64,000 nt of DNA from Chrysogorgia sp. JL179-B06 (GCA_035772405.1 JAYKKM010000450.1:3960001-4024000); one strand, 5' to 3'. Counted from the stretch's first letter, positions 1 through 50,291 are shown. The notes: generated from the sequence alone by a model not told the origin. A program made the numbers and translations.

Positions 1-4420
<4,420 letters not shown>

Positions 4421-4873
4421 GACCAATATATATAACGTACAACATCAAAATATTTCTTTTTTTAAATTTTCATTTCATCAATTAGCCGCCATTTTGATTC
4501 TTGGAACTTAGCACTGCGGGCTCACAAGACTCGGATAATTAATTTGAAAATTATTATTAAAGTTAATATTTGTGATATTACGTCATCATGTATATTAATT
4601 TCCTACTAATATATAATAAAATATTGTGTAAATTATCGCAATACGGTAATATCGTACAATATCTTTTGATAATAGATAATATTATACATGAAACATATTT
4701 TTTAAAAAATATTGAGTTTCATAAAAGAGCGCTTTTGATTGGTTAGATTTCTTTCGAACCACCAATCAGGTTCGACGTAAAAATTGAATAATCCAGCTCT
4801 CGCAGCTTGGCGTCTTTTCGTCAACGTTCGGCTTTTGGTTACTTTCAAATTCTGATTTCACTTTCATTTCGCT
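4421..4873. promoter_or_regulatory. Bidirectional promoter between DNAJC2 and TMPO
   Basis: The DNAJC2 start codon (4420, minus) and the TMPO start codon (4874, plus) face away from each other across 453 bases. Two CCAAT-box motifs lie in opposite orientation, ATTGG within GATTGG at 4737-4742 and CCAAT at 4762-4766, about 110 bases upstream of TMPO. No TATA box is evident near TMPO. The left half is very AT-rich. That this drives both genes is inferred from geometry. Confidence 0.6.
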
Positions 4874-7800
4874 ATGTCACGGCCTTTTAAAGATCCAAGT
4901 CTTCTCACGAAGGATCGCATAAAGAAGGAGCTTGAGAGAAATGGCATTAAACTGCCTCGAGGTGATCAAAAGAAAGAGGTTTATGTGAGATTGTACCAAG
5001 AGAACTTGTCTCCTCAACCCGAGCCTCAACCGCCGGGTCGTCGTCTTGGAAATGGAGAATTCAGTTCAGACGACGACGATTACGAAAGATCTGAGTCAAG
5101 AAAGGTACAAACGCATCTACAATATACTATTTGCAATGCTTTTACAACCGCTGTTATCAGTTAATATTTGTCAATGATGCATATTTAACCGGAGAATATA
5201 AGATTGAATATGATGAACCGCACATCAAATAGTATACATCTAATCCTTGTTTGATTTCCTTTTGATGCCGTTAAATAAAACAGCACACACGCTGGTTTTT
5301 AACGGTTTCACTTATCGCTCATTGGTAACCGGCTGTAAATTATTGTTCAAAACAAAAGCAACAACTGAACAAAGATTTCCGGGGTAGATTCTTCTGTATA
5401 ATATAAGCTGGAAGTCGAACGTATATTTTGAACCGACGCGCTAAAATGTACTTAACTATCAAGTTAATGAGGTTTTTGTACTTTTATTTTTCAAAACCCT
5501 TTGTTTATATCTTTGTGTATTTAATAAATAGTTTATGGTCGTTTCTTTGTGTACCTTCCCCTGTTTTCAATATTATGCTAATTTAAAAACAACGTGAACA
5601 ACAGTATAGGCCGTATTTTAAGCGCCCTAATTATCATTGTCCCCACTAGGAGTTTCAACAATTGTTGGCTCAAAAATACATCCTTAGTGGAGTTTATATA
5701 TTATGTTTAATTCATTTTGTATAGCACCTGTTGATGTTTTGTTATATTGGTTTCAGTTGGTTTGGCTTGGGTATCTTTTGGCCATCAGACACCACTGGAA
5801 AACATAATATTGACTCAATACACAGAATTTAATTGAATTGTCAATATAACACTTAGCAACATACAGATATTTAGCACGAGGGGGCAGGGCAATAACTATT
5901 TCCATGATGCTCTCCTCCACAGAGCTTCTAGCTTTTATCCTTCGATTCATTATTAAACTAACAAATTGAACGATAAAAGCATGATGGGATAAACCAAGGA
6001 GGTTGTTATGGCAACCAAAATATTGGTTTTCAGCGGTCACTGGCTGTGTGAAAATTGAAACAATATTTTGTCGACTTGTTTACTATTACCATTATTGCAA
6101 TGTTCACATAAGCCAAACTTGTGAAAATCATAGTCATGAAAAAATGTCGATATTAAAAATATATTATATATATATACTGTGTATATATATATATATGTGA
6201 GAACTAAATAAGTGTTTGTATATAGTTATGTTTGCATATAATTAACCCTTATTACAAAGTATTATATTTGTGGATTTATGTCTATATAACTGTTGACGTT
6301 GACATACCTTAGGAAATCGTACCAAGAACAAGCCGCATCATAAAGAAAGTTGGTTCAAAAGAAATCATAAGTGATGAAATAAAATCTATGACTAATGATG
6401 AATTAAGGGATGGACTATCTGACCTGGGACAGCCTGTTGGACCAATTCTTCCCACTACTCGAGGTCTCTATGAACAAAAGCTAGGTATGATGCTGCAGAG
6501 GATAAATATATTTCTAGTTCAGCTCCATAATTAATCCACAAAACCTGTTTTCCCCCCTGACAGCTCGTTTACAAGCTACATCACCAAAGAGTAGTACCAG
6601 CGCCGTGGCAACCATCACAAATTCTGAATTTTCTGATGAAGACTTTCAAGAAGAACAGGAGCCAGAAGAGGAGAACATACCTGATGATGGCAAGGCTGTT
6701 TTTTTCAATATTCTTTACCAATAGTACCACCCACAGGGCCGTTGAGCACCAGATGTGCCCTGGATCAAACTTTAGGTCCCTCTACAGTACATGATTGAGT
6801 AGTTTTAAAGAGTGATTGAGTGTCAACTGTGATACATTGCACGCTCGGTCAGCCATTTTTTGAAGCACGAAACTCATCCATAAATATCTTGTCAATCCTT
6901 GATATAAATTATTAATTTTGTCTTTTCATTGAAAGAAGACATGCCTTATAAAGTAATTATTTCTGCATTTTTCACAAAACTCGACATTTTCTTGACTTTC
7001 GTTTCGAATTATGTCAGCCTTGACTGATGCGAAGCGTGGAAGACCAAGTGACGAGGTTCAAACAATCCGGTTTCGAGTCGACGTATTTGGATTGTGGATG
7101 AAGCAGAAAGCCTCTACAGGGTTTTCTGAGAAGACTCGGCAAATTTCTGAAGTATTTACCACGTCAAGTTGGCAACAAAGCACTTCAAAACACTTTATCG
7201 TATAGAAAGATAAACACAAATGTACAATGCATGACGGTTGACAGTGACATTCACTATTTAATGCCAATATTGCATCAGAAATGCCACTTGAAAATTAGTA
7301 ACCATGACATTTCTTAGAAAGAAATGTTATGACCCCTATTCACCCTGGAGTAATTACCCCACATCCCCCCCTGCACCTCAATGGTCCTGGCAGCCTTCTT
7401 TCCCACTGCTTGTTTATTAGCATGCAGTTCAGGACCTACTGATCATGAAATTTGTTTTACATTTTAGAGTTTTCTTATGGCAGTTCAAGCCAGAGGAGCG
7501 ATGACTTTGGGTCCAAGTTCAGCAAGAACTTCGAAGGCTCTTCGTCAAAGAAAGAAGTCACACGAGACTTCTCTATGTCGTCGTCACGAAACGTCGAACG
7601 GAGCTCGTCATTTGACCGCAAGACGATAAACAAAGTGCGCACAAAGAAGGGGGATAAATTTGAAGAGAAGAGTTGGAGCTCATCGGATGATAAAGACAAA
7701 GACAAAGATGATGGAGTTATTAACATGAATAGTCTACCATCAAGTATAAAGCAGGCACTAACTACTGCGGGGAGGTAATGTAACTATAATATGTAATAGT

Positions 7801-9402
7801 TAACAATTATTGTGATTTATCAGCTGGTACAACACTTCTGACAAATCATGATACAGTGGAGCCTCGCTATAGCGCGCATCATTATAAGTAGCGCGACTCG
7901 GTTTATCCTTGTACCAGAAAGTGACAGCGAAGATGAAGAGGAGGCAGAACCTATCCCCTATCCTGATAGATAGGTAATAATAACAAGATGAATAACATAA
8001 CAGAAAATGTGTATTAATTTTATTACAGACATTAATAAGGATCCAACAGAAAGTGCTTCTGGCAGTATCCAAGCTTGTTCCCAGTACTCTCTTGCTCTAG
8101 GACCGAGTGGCAAGAGTACTGGGAATGAGATTTGTCAAATAACTTACAATAACACCAAGTTTGATAGTTGTTTAATTCAAATCGAAAATGTTAATGGCAG
8201 TGAAGGTCCAAGTTAGTTCTTTACCTTGGACAATACCAATTTGGACGATACATGGACGATCATCAAGCTCAAATCCGCAGACAAGGATTGAACCTGGGAA
8301 TGAGGTTGACTGTCAGATGACGGTTATACTAGATCTATTCAAATCCATTGTTTTAACTTCTGACGTTAGCAATAACTGAATAAGACCAGGGTTAATGTTT
8401 ATACAACTGAACCCAGGTTCAATCCTAGCCTCCTCCGGCCACAGGCATGAACGTTGTGTAAGTAGCCGCCCCCCGAAAGTATCCGCTTTCGATGTCTATA
8501 ACTATTGTATAAATAAGTTGTAACATCTGTTTAACAATTTATTTTGAATGGCATGGATTTAAAAATGTATAAAACAGTAATATCAAAGATTCAGGAATTT
8601 CAGACAGTAGTTATAAGTTTGTCTTTGTCATCGTTCAGACAGTCGATCTCTTCCATTTCGGAATTAGGTATCTGAATATGCGGTATCGAGTACGGTAAAT
8701 TATTAGCATTAGATAATAAGTAACAACTCTTATGTAATTTAATCAAAATAAAACAAAACTTTGAAACGCTGTGCAAAATGTACAGTAGTGGTTAAAACTT
8801 GGCCGATGCTAAAAATAACAACCTGAAAGTAGCCGCCCTTAAATTCTACGGTATTTGGGCCAAACTCTGTGTCAGTGCCAAGCCAAAGAAGCAAATAACA
8901 GCATGGGCCACATGAGAGGGTGCCCTTCCCGAGTATGAGGGTTAGTATTAGGGTTTGAAAAATAACCCTAACCCAAAATCAAACCCTTATACTAACCCTT
9001 GTACTAACCAAATGGTCAGTGTGCAAGTTCAAAGTAGATGAGAGTCTCGACAGTTGCAACTCTCATTCTTACTTCTGTTTCTGGTGTAGATTGACCCCGG
9101 AGAAAGAAAATGGAACGGGAGTACGGGAGCGCACGCCTTCCAGGAAATCGAAGCCAGAACACGTTCCCGAGAAACACAGTCGCAGGAACGTCGAGGAGAA
9201 ACCGATGACACAAGACAAGAATAAAGTGAAAAAGGATGAAACAAGTTCGCGAAAATGGTGGATCTTACTCATCATCTTAATCCTGCTCGTCGTTCTGGCC
9301 GCTGCTGTTGTCTACAACATAGAGCGCCTACCATTAATTCAACAACAATTCCCTTCTTTGTCGGCAAAACAAAATACCACTCCAAAACAAAACATGCCGT
9401 AG
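4874..9402 (+). CDS. TMPO: LAP2/thymopoietin-like inner nuclear membrane protein, five exons
   Basis: Predicted 382-residue LEM-family protein that would link the nuclear lamina and chromatin. Exons 4874-5104, 6313-6484, 6564-6689, 7468-7774 and 9090-9402 join in frame (phases 0,1,1,2). Residues 4-45 form a LEM-like domain matching LAP2 (DPSLLTKDRIKKEL, LPRGDQKKEVYVRLY). Residues about 101-138 form a LEM domain (MTNDELRDGLSDLG, GPILPTTRGLYEQKL). A serine-rich, charged nucleoplasmic region follows, then a single hydrophobic helix at 335-354 (WWILLIILILLVVLAAAVV) and a short C-terminal tail. Human LAP2-beta (454 residues) has the same order. Exon 3 seems to use a GC donor. ATTAAA at 9468-9473 is a possible poly(A) signal. 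Two LEM-type modules plus an anchor make LAP2 a better fit than emerin or MAN1. Confidence 0.9.
7775..9089 (+). other. TMPO intron 4, possible unverified alternative exons
   Basis: An acidic frame at about 7880-7975 (VPESDSEDEEEAEPIPYPD) could be an extra exon, but its downstream splice site would fall on an in-frame stop. The open stretch 8007-8216 starts in the wrong phase for exon 4. Degenerate TTAGGG/CCCTAA-like copies occur at about 8935-9010. Exon 4 to exon 5 joins cleanly without any of these. Confidence 0.3.
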
Positions 9403-9796
9403 CAAGAACATTGCTGAAGTCTGACTCTAAAACATTTTTAAACTCGTTCGTTTTCATTCCATAGAATATTAAAAATGGGAACCTGAGTTCCATCATTTTG
9501 CCTTTGGAATGATGCTTTGTCAACATTCAACACTGCACAACATTCATGTGTTTAATAGGAAAGTGAAAAAAATATGTTAGTTGAAATTCGATGTGTGAAA
9601 TATCTCGATAACTATCGATTTTAAGTGGTATGTTTCGCTGTCACTTACCGTCTTACCTTACCGGTTTCAGGAATATTAAAACCATAGTTTCTCCTACTGC
9701 TCCGTGTTTTTTTGAAAGGTTTTTGATAGCGGATTTCTGTCTTGGTAATTTTGTTTCTTACATACTGCTAAAGAGAATGCTGCACATGCACTCTAT

Positions 9797-9925
9797 ACTT
9801 TGACTCTTGACTCTGAAGATGACCACCGCTGAGGCCGTCGAAACGTCAGTCACCAACAATAGTCTTTCTAAAGACTACAACAACCTCTGGGCTCTGGACG
9901 ATCAACTTACACATCTAACTATGAT
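9797..9925 (+). repeat. Dispersed repeat with hammerhead-like core (family 4)
   Basis: Contains CTGAAGA, a short GAC...GTC hairpin, then GAAACGTCAGTC. A related foldback copy lies at 55970-56112, with shared flanks (AATAGTCTTTCT, ACAACAACCT, GACGATCAAC). It is therefore a mobile or amplified family and not unique DNA. Confidence 0.6.
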
Positions 9926-10706
9926 CTAAATTGTTAAAAAGTTTTGCACCAGAAAAAGCAAAAGATCTAAGACCAGAATTTGAATGAGTTCTTAAAAGAT
10001 GAATGTTGAATGTCATGTAATTTTTGCTTCTTGTATATTGTAGTTATGAAAATTTGAATTTTTCTTAAATATGTTGTTTTAATACGCTGGACAAAAACCC
10101 CTTATGACATTTAAAAACAGCTTTGTAGATCGCTCTTCGTGACGCGTAAGGTGCAAACATCAATATACATACATAAAAATAGGTACGCAACGCGTACATG
10201 TATCTGCTGACATTTGACTTATAGAGAAATGTGAGATCATAGGGCTATGAGAACGGGGCTGAACTAGAAGATAGATTCGCGCTAAGTTGTCACGATATAC
10301 TGCGGAATGGGGGCAAACAATTTAAACATTTGGAAATTATAAGTTTATTCAAATTATATAGGTTGTGTAGACTAGTAATGTCTGAAAGCGTATTTCTTTC
10401 AATGTTATATCTACGAAAGTTTAGCGAAGGTGTAGATCATGTTTGAGTTAATTGAGATGCGTTTGTTTAAGATATAATATGAGAAATATGTGCGACGGTA
10501 AACATTAATACTCGTACTAGGTTCAAAAGTTTCGATATACAATTATTTCGGCTAAAATATTAAGCGATTTTGAAATTACCTGGCAGTATAACTATTAAAT
10601 TTAAATCACATGAGCCGACCACTGAAACACAAAATATAGCGCCTGGCCAAAAATGTCGATCATTGCAAACACACTGACACTGTCTTCGTTCGAACTCGCA
10701 TAGTCC

Positions 10707-10979
10707 GTGAAATTTACACACGAGAACCTGACCAAAATGTTGGTCAGTGTAAACACAATGGCTCAGATAAACAACACAAGTAGTTCAATACCTATCGTGG
10801 ACGAAATAAGCGAAGGAAGAAGCCTATTCGGTGAAGCAACAAACTATCTCGGCGAACTTTCGCTGTCTTCCGGAATGTGTTCGGTTGTGACGCAAAGTAC
10901 GGTAACTACTGAAAATGAGCAAATCCCACGTGTTCCCCATTTCACCCTTCAGGTCGCTCTGAAAATTACGAGGTCTTGA
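10707..10979 (+). CDS. Unassigned 90-codon open frame
   Basis: Begins MKFTHENLTKMLVSV and is serine/threonine-rich with no domain I recognise. It ends in a stop shortly before the SH2 tail 2 exon on the other strand. Composition is less repetitive than most chance frames here, but there is no splice or homology support. Could be a chance frame. Confidence 0.15.
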   Translation: MKFTHENLTKMLVSVNTMAQINNTSSSIPIVDEISEGRSLFGEATNYLGELSLSSGMCSVVTQSTVTTENEQIPRVPHFTLQVALKITRS

Positions 10980-11188
10980 TCTACACTTTAATTTTAATTA
11001 ATATCTTTCCAATCTCCACTTCGACTTTCAATTAATACATTCATATTCTACAATTCTTGTTTCAAAATACTTTTAAAAGGTTATAAACTTAATTACTAAG
11101 GTTTTACAATAATTTACCATAACTGAAAAAAACAACGAAATTAGGTTCATAGGATCAGCCATGACCCTATTGGCGGGTAGAGAGTACA

Positions 11189-11533
11189 TTAACAATCGTC
11201 ATTTGGCACGTAATCGTCCAGGGTAATATCGGAATCGAAACCTTCGTAATACGTCGGAGTTGACCGTAAATATCCGATGAGCTCGTGGAAGGCCGAGAAC
11301 GCCAAGGGGTCAACGGACGAGGCAGTAGAAGCAAAAAATTCGTCTTGAAAACGGTCCACCTCGATATGAAGTACCTGTGGGCCAGCACCTTCGGGAGCCC
11401 TGACGCTGATATAGAACTCACCTTCCTTCGTTCCTGAACGTACTATGAATGTCCCCACAGTACCCCTGCTGTTCAAGATGTCCTCGGCTTTGCCACGTGA
11501 AATAACGCCGTGGTACCACGGAGCGCAATTGAG
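11189..11533 (-). CDS. Hedgling alternative terminal exon: SH2 domain (tail 2)
   Basis: A complete SH2 domain in one terminal exon of 345 bases, acceptor just above 11533 and stop TAA at 11191-11189. Seen: APWYHGVISRGKAEDIL (alpha A), the FLVR-type phosphotyrosine pocket GTFIVRSGTKEGEFYISV with its invariant arginine, and AFHELIGYLRSTPTYYEG. It is clearly related to, but more diverged than, the SH2 domains at 15280-15615 and 60192-60527. It starts in phase 0, so it can join either its own partner exon (12075-12324) or the tail 1 exon (16465-16705). No membrane exon lies between it and tail 1, so an alternative 3' end of gene A is the simplest reading. Confidence 0.85.
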   Translation of the reverse strand, partial: LNCAPWYHGVISRGKAEDILNSRGTVGTFIVRSGTKEGEFYISVRAPEGAGPQVLHIEVDRFQDEFFASTASSVDPLAFSAFHELIGYLRSTPTYYEGFDSDITLDDYVPNDDC

Positions 11534-11654
11534 CTTCAAGAGAAAGCACGCCAAAGTCAATTATAATTCATAGATTTAATGTTTTTAGTAATATTCACCT
11601 TCATTCTTAGCTTTTATATTTATCTTGTAATATCACTCACATCCTACTCTTTTG

Positions 11655-11912
11655 AACGTAACTTTAAAAGTTACTGTCCATGACCCAACGTTTCAACACT
11701 CCAATCTAATGTCTTCATCAGGGGTGACCGTTGTAAAGCTAGTTAGGATCCCTATTTATACCCTCATAGAACCGATGATGACGTTATCTATTAACAAGAT
11801 GCAAATAAGCTTCTGGTAATATGAGGGTATAAATAGGGATCAGGCTAGCTTTACATCGATCACCCCTGATGAAGACACTAGATTGGAGTGTTGAAAACTT
11901 TTAAAGTTACGT
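11655..11912. repeat. Inverted pair of dispersed repeats with hammerhead-like core (family 2)
   Basis: Two copies face each other: minus strand 11733-11655 and plus strand 11845-11912. Each reads CACCCCTGATGAAGACA followed by a hairpin (loop AGATTGG) and GTTGAAA. It lies in the intron between tail 2 and its SH2 exon. Further related sequence occurs at 60561-60735. Confidence 0.7.
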
Positions 11913-11925
11913 TCATGTTAGGCTA

Positions 11926-11956
<31 letters not shown>

Positions 11957-12074
11957 ATCTATTTATCCATCTCTCTGTTTATATGTGCACGCCAATGTGC
12001 CATGACCAGGGGTCTACTCATGGTATGAATGAATATGAGAAGCCATTTATAAAGAGAGAAAGTGACGAACTCAC

Positions 12075-12324
12075 CTCATGCATGTATTCCAAGTCATGTT
12101 TCTTGTTAAACTCTGGATTTTGAACCATAAACGAGCCATCTTTTACATCATAGTCCGGAATACTTTCGCATGGTTCGTAGAGATCGTTAAAACCCGTGTT
12201 GTATACACCGCGTATGTCGGATTCATTTAACTCCTGGACAGAAACAGCTTGTTTTAACATGGCGTTTTTTGTCGGTGATCTGTCAGCCATGTTAAATTGT
12301 TCTTCCTTGTTCTTCTTATCTTTG
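12075..12324 (-). CDS. Hedgling alternative cytoplasmic tail exon (tail 2)
   Basis: 250 bases, entering in phase 2 and leaving in phase 0, exactly like the tail 1 exon at 16465-16705 and the gene B exon at 60939-61194. It reads KDKKNKEEQFNMADRSPTK, then SVQELNESDIRGVYNTGF, DLYEPCESIPDYDVKDGSFMV and DLEYMHE. Tyrosines sit in acidic contexts typical of kinase and SH2 target sites. The GSFMV block and the final YMxE are shared with the other two tails. It would follow the membrane exon directly. Confidence 0.85.
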
Positions 12325-12414
12325 CTATAAAAAAGATCATTCCTAGTTAGATCTTCGCATGATTATTGAAAGTCGGCGATAAAAGGAGAAATTTGTTTAC
12401 TACTTTGCAAATTT

Positions 12415-12485
12415 GTTGGTGGTGGTGTATTTACTGGTGTTGTTGTTGTTGTTGTTGTATTTGTTGTTGTTGTTGTTGTTGGTGG

Positions 12486-12527
<42 letters not shown>

Positions 12528-12529
12528 AT

Positions 12530-12573
<44 letters not shown>

Positions 12574-13160
12574 GGTGGTGTTGTATTTCTTATTTTTTGT
12601 TGTTGCAGTTTCGGTGTTGTATTTCTAGTTATGTTTGTTGTTGTTGAATTTGTTGTTGTTGTCGCATTTGTTGTTATTGTTGTTGGTGTTGTTGTATATG
12701 TTGTTGGTGTTGTTGTATTTGCTGTTGTAATTGTTGTTGTTGGTGGTGTTGTATTTCTTATTGTTTGTTGTTACATTTGTTGTTGTTGTTGCTGTTGTAT
12801 TTGTAGTTGGTGGTGTAGTTGTATATGTTGTTGTTGGTGGTGTTGTATTTGTATTTGTTGGATTTGTTGCTGTTGTTGTTGTTGTTGCTGTTGTAATTGT
12901 TATTGTTTTTGTTGCCATTGTTGTTGCCGTTGTTGTTGTTGGTTGCTGTTTTTGTTGATGTTATTCTTGTAAAAATTGTTGTTTCCGTTGATTTTTCGGT
13001 GATGATAGTTGTTGTTAAAAGTTTAATTCACAAACCAAGACCTTGGTGTATATATTAGATAAACTACCACCAACAGCATTCCTAATGATGACTAAAAGTA
13101 TAGTTGTTGTTGTTGCTGGTGCTCTTGTTGTTGTTGTTGCTGGTGCTCTTGTTGTTGTTG
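12415..13160. repeat. TTG-rich trinucleotide repeat field
   Basis: About 740 bases dominated by TTG/TGT triplets with interruptions. It sits between tail 2 and tail 1 of gene A. The poly-cysteine, poly-leucine, poly-valine and asparagine/threonine frames it creates are artefacts. Confidence 0.95.
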
Positions 13161-13955
13161 TTTTTCATGTCTCTCCAACAATCACATTGTTTACTTACCA
13201 TGCACTCTCAGACATCCTGATTGTGCTCTCGATATCGTCAACCATATTGTTCTGGTAGACTGCCTAATCGTAACTACGTGAACTATTTCTTACCATCAAT
13301 ACTATCATATAATATTATATTTCATAAACAAAGACTTTCTACAAGCTATAAAATATTACTTACTGACAGTGCTGGAATAAAGTGCATTTAATACCCAATT
13401 GGGAAGTGCATTGATTAGGATTAATTGGATTTGATTTATTAGGTGCAGTTAAGTTATTTAAATTATTAGGTGAAGTGCATTTAGTTCATTAGTTTTATTA
13501 GGTGCATTTATTTAGTGCATTTAACTAGTGCATTAGAAGTTCAGAATACGTGTTCATTTGATGTACCCTGGCAGTTCATTATTAACGTAAAAATATTAAA
13601 TTGCCAATCTCACGTTTGGTCTTTATATATATATGTATAATCTTTGGTACGTTCTGATAAAAATTGGTTAAAGTGAATTATGCAGTGAAAAATTCAATTC
13701 GAAATGAACTCTCTTACTGTAAAGAAATATAGAAATTATGATTGGCGTTTACAATTCGTCCATTTCTCACTTCGATCTCCTCACTTTGACGCCATACTGC
13801 ATAATGACTTATTGAAGAAGCCTGTATATATTTGAGATTATGTAACAAAATTATGAAAGCTGTGCAAGTGTGTGTGTCCCATGACACTAAACATATGAAG
13901 TTACTTTTCGAGTGATTTGATTTGCTAATCCCAAAGATATACAGGCTTTTTCAAT

Positions 13956-14354
13956 CAGTGTTGCCACCTTGGGATTTTATCCCAAGATCTTGGGATTTTT
14001 TGAAGGAGTTGGGATTTTTTTTGAATTTTTTCTCAGGGATTCGACCTTGGGATTTTTCCAGAGCAAACAGTTTCGGTTTTAAAAAGCTGATTTCAATTTC
14101 AATACCCTGAAAGGCGTGTGAATTTGTACTTATGTTTAATTAAATAAATAGATTTTCTATTTGAAAGCTTCTTGTCTCTCGGTTATTTGAGTCGGAGAGA
14201 GTACTCAAACGGCGATAGAGACCTGGGAACTAGTCAGGAAGTGAAGCTGTGAACCTCTGGTGAACCTTGAGATCTTTTGGTGAAAAATAGGGATATCTTG
14301 GGATATTTTCAGACCTTTATTGGGATTTTTACGAAACTTGACTTGGCAACACTG
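13956..14354. mobile_element. hAT-type MITE with 8-bp target duplication
   Basis: 399 bases bounded by CAGTGTTGCCA and its complement TGGCAACACTG, the classical hAT terminus. The identical 8-bp duplication TTTTCAAT flanks it at 13948-13955 and 14355-14362. Inside, TTGGGATTTT-like motifs recur near both ends. No transposase is encoded. Confidence 0.92.
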
Positions 14355-14557
14355 TTTTCAATAAGTCATTATGCATATCAAACAAAACTTAATATCTCAA
14401 GAACAAAGTGAGATATGGAAGAGTTGTAAACGGCAACAGTGGAATCCGTAGAGAGTTTAGTAATGGTGTTTGAGCAAGTGTCGGTTTACATTTCAGAGGA
14501 AACACGAAGTGATGATAATCGATACATGGATGATCGTCAAGCTCATATCCTCAGAAA

Positions 14558-14640
14558 ATGTCCCGGACAGGAATCGAACCTGTAACCTTCTGATTGCCGG
14601 TGAGACGCTCTAACCATTGAGCCACCGAGACTCAGATGGA
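14558..14640 (-). mobile_element. tRNA-like SINE head (family 1)
   Basis: On the minus strand it shows an A-box-like TGGCTCAATGGTTAGAG and a B-box GGTTCGATTCC within the T-arm ACAGG...CCTGT. Same family as copies at 21255-21345, 58270-58600 and 59085-59165. Confidence 0.8.
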
Positions 14641-14956
14641 GAGCGAAGGTTACAATGATGTACTGGTTCGATTGATATATATACTGCCTGTGCGGCAGTC
14701 ACTATATATCAGTAATACTAGGGTGTGTTGATTATATATACACTGGTGCATATATTCACTATGATCATCAGAATATGCCAAAGATTATAAATATATATTG
14801 AAATTCCAAACATAAGATAGGTGCTTTACTTCTTCAGTGCAAACTATGATATAACATTCTCTAAACCGGTGCAAAACGTATATATATGGTGATTTAACGA
14901 TGAGAAACTCTGACAAATAATGACATCGCTAATATGTTTGTGTAACAAATATATTT

Positions 14957-14962
14957 TTTATT
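14957..14962 (-). promoter_or_regulatory. Candidate poly(A) signal for Hedgling tail 1
   Basis: AATAAA on the minus strand about 320 bases past the tail 1 stop codon. The hexamer is common in AT-rich DNA, so this is only positional support. Confidence 0.3.
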
Positions 14963-15279
14963 CATGAATTTCGATAATCTAAATTTTAAGAAGATCGAAG
15001 CTATACCATATTGAAGAGAATTGGTGAAAGATCGACTCGCGAAACCTATATGCGATACATGGAATATTGATTTAGTATACTGTCATTCGCTTTCTCAGAG
15101 TTTCTCTATCTTTAAATTACGCGAACTGACGAAGTTCTTTTTTTGTGACTCAGTTCAGGCAATCGATCTGCAATCGAGAGTCCATTAAACCGAAAGTCAT
15201 TGCATGTCTCGGCTTGTTTAGATTGAGAAATCGAAAAAAGCTTCGAATTATTCCTGGAATTTTCGCGTTTTGTCTGACG

Positions 15280-49568
<34,289 letters not shown>

Positions 49569-49730
49569 ACTTGCAACACTCGGCGTGTGAATGTCTTCCA
49601 GTTGCTTTCTTTAAGACCAACTGCGGCACGATTCTTCGGTTCTCGACAGACTATCCAATCTTTTAAGTGGTTCTTGTGAATCTATAGTGAAATCCAAACG
49701 AAAACTTCACTCTTTATATGCAGTATGCAC
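49569..49730 (-). promoter_or_regulatory. Candidate core promoter of gene A
   Basis: CATATAAAGAG, a TATA-like box, lies on the minus strand at about 49710-49720, roughly 145 bases upstream of the start codon. No transcript evidence. Confidence 0.35.
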
Positions 49731-50153
49731 GCACACCTCCCCGGAAATGTTGAAGAGGACCTCGTAACAAAGAGATGGCAACTGATGAAATTACTTGAGA
49801 TGCTTCAATGCACAGTCATGCACTTTCAATACCGCGCAACGAAAAGAGTTCGGGTGCGTCCTAGTCCTTGTCAAACTACCTCCGCGTACTACAACCCGAA
49901 ATTAACTTGTCAAACATCACGAAATTCAACACAAAAAGTCCCCCTATTGTTTATGATAATCGGTCTAACTAGTAGCAACAATTGGGCTAATAACTAAATT
50001 ATAAAACATATCCCATACACTAACTTGACCGCAGTTTAGTTACGCAAATTCTTTCGCCTCATTATACTTCGCCCATTTCGACACATTCGTGAGAAAAACT
50101 ACACGTTTTAATGACAGACTGTTTTAATTGGCGGTAATATAGAAACGATATAT

Positions 50154-50291
<138 letters not shown>

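Larger units (their letters stand above)
9403..11188. other. Intergenic, TMPO 3' end to SH2 tail 2
   Basis: TMPO (plus) and the Hedgling exons (minus) converge here. It holds a dispersed repeat with a hammerhead-like core (9797-9925) and one unexplained open frame (10707-10979). The rest is AT-rich without recognisable coding. ATTAAA on the minus strand near 10987 could end transcripts carrying SH2 tail 2. Confidence 0.5.
13161..15279. other. Non-coding stretch 3' of SH2 tail 1
   Basis: Contains a hAT MITE (13956-14354) nested inside an older inverted pair (ATAATGACTTATTGAA near 13801 and its complement near 14357), a tRNA-like SINE copy (14558-14640) and AT-rich DNA. The tail 1 poly(A) region lies at its right end. 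No coding exon seen, in particular no second membrane exon. Confidence 0.6.

Noticed and set aside
8007..8216. Extra TMPO exon
   Set aside because: Acceptor phase gives an immediate stop in the TMPO frame; exon 4 joins exon 5 directly.
11189..12324. Independent SH2 gene
   Set aside because: The tail exon enters in phase 2 with no upstream start exon, and matches Hedgling tails; alternative 3' end fits better.
12366..12972. Poly-Cys, poly-Leu and Thr/Asn frames
   Set aside because: TTG repeat field.
14558..14640. Functional tRNA gene
   Set aside because: Promoter boxes and T-arm are tRNA-like, but no proper anticodon arm and the family is dispersed; better as SINE.
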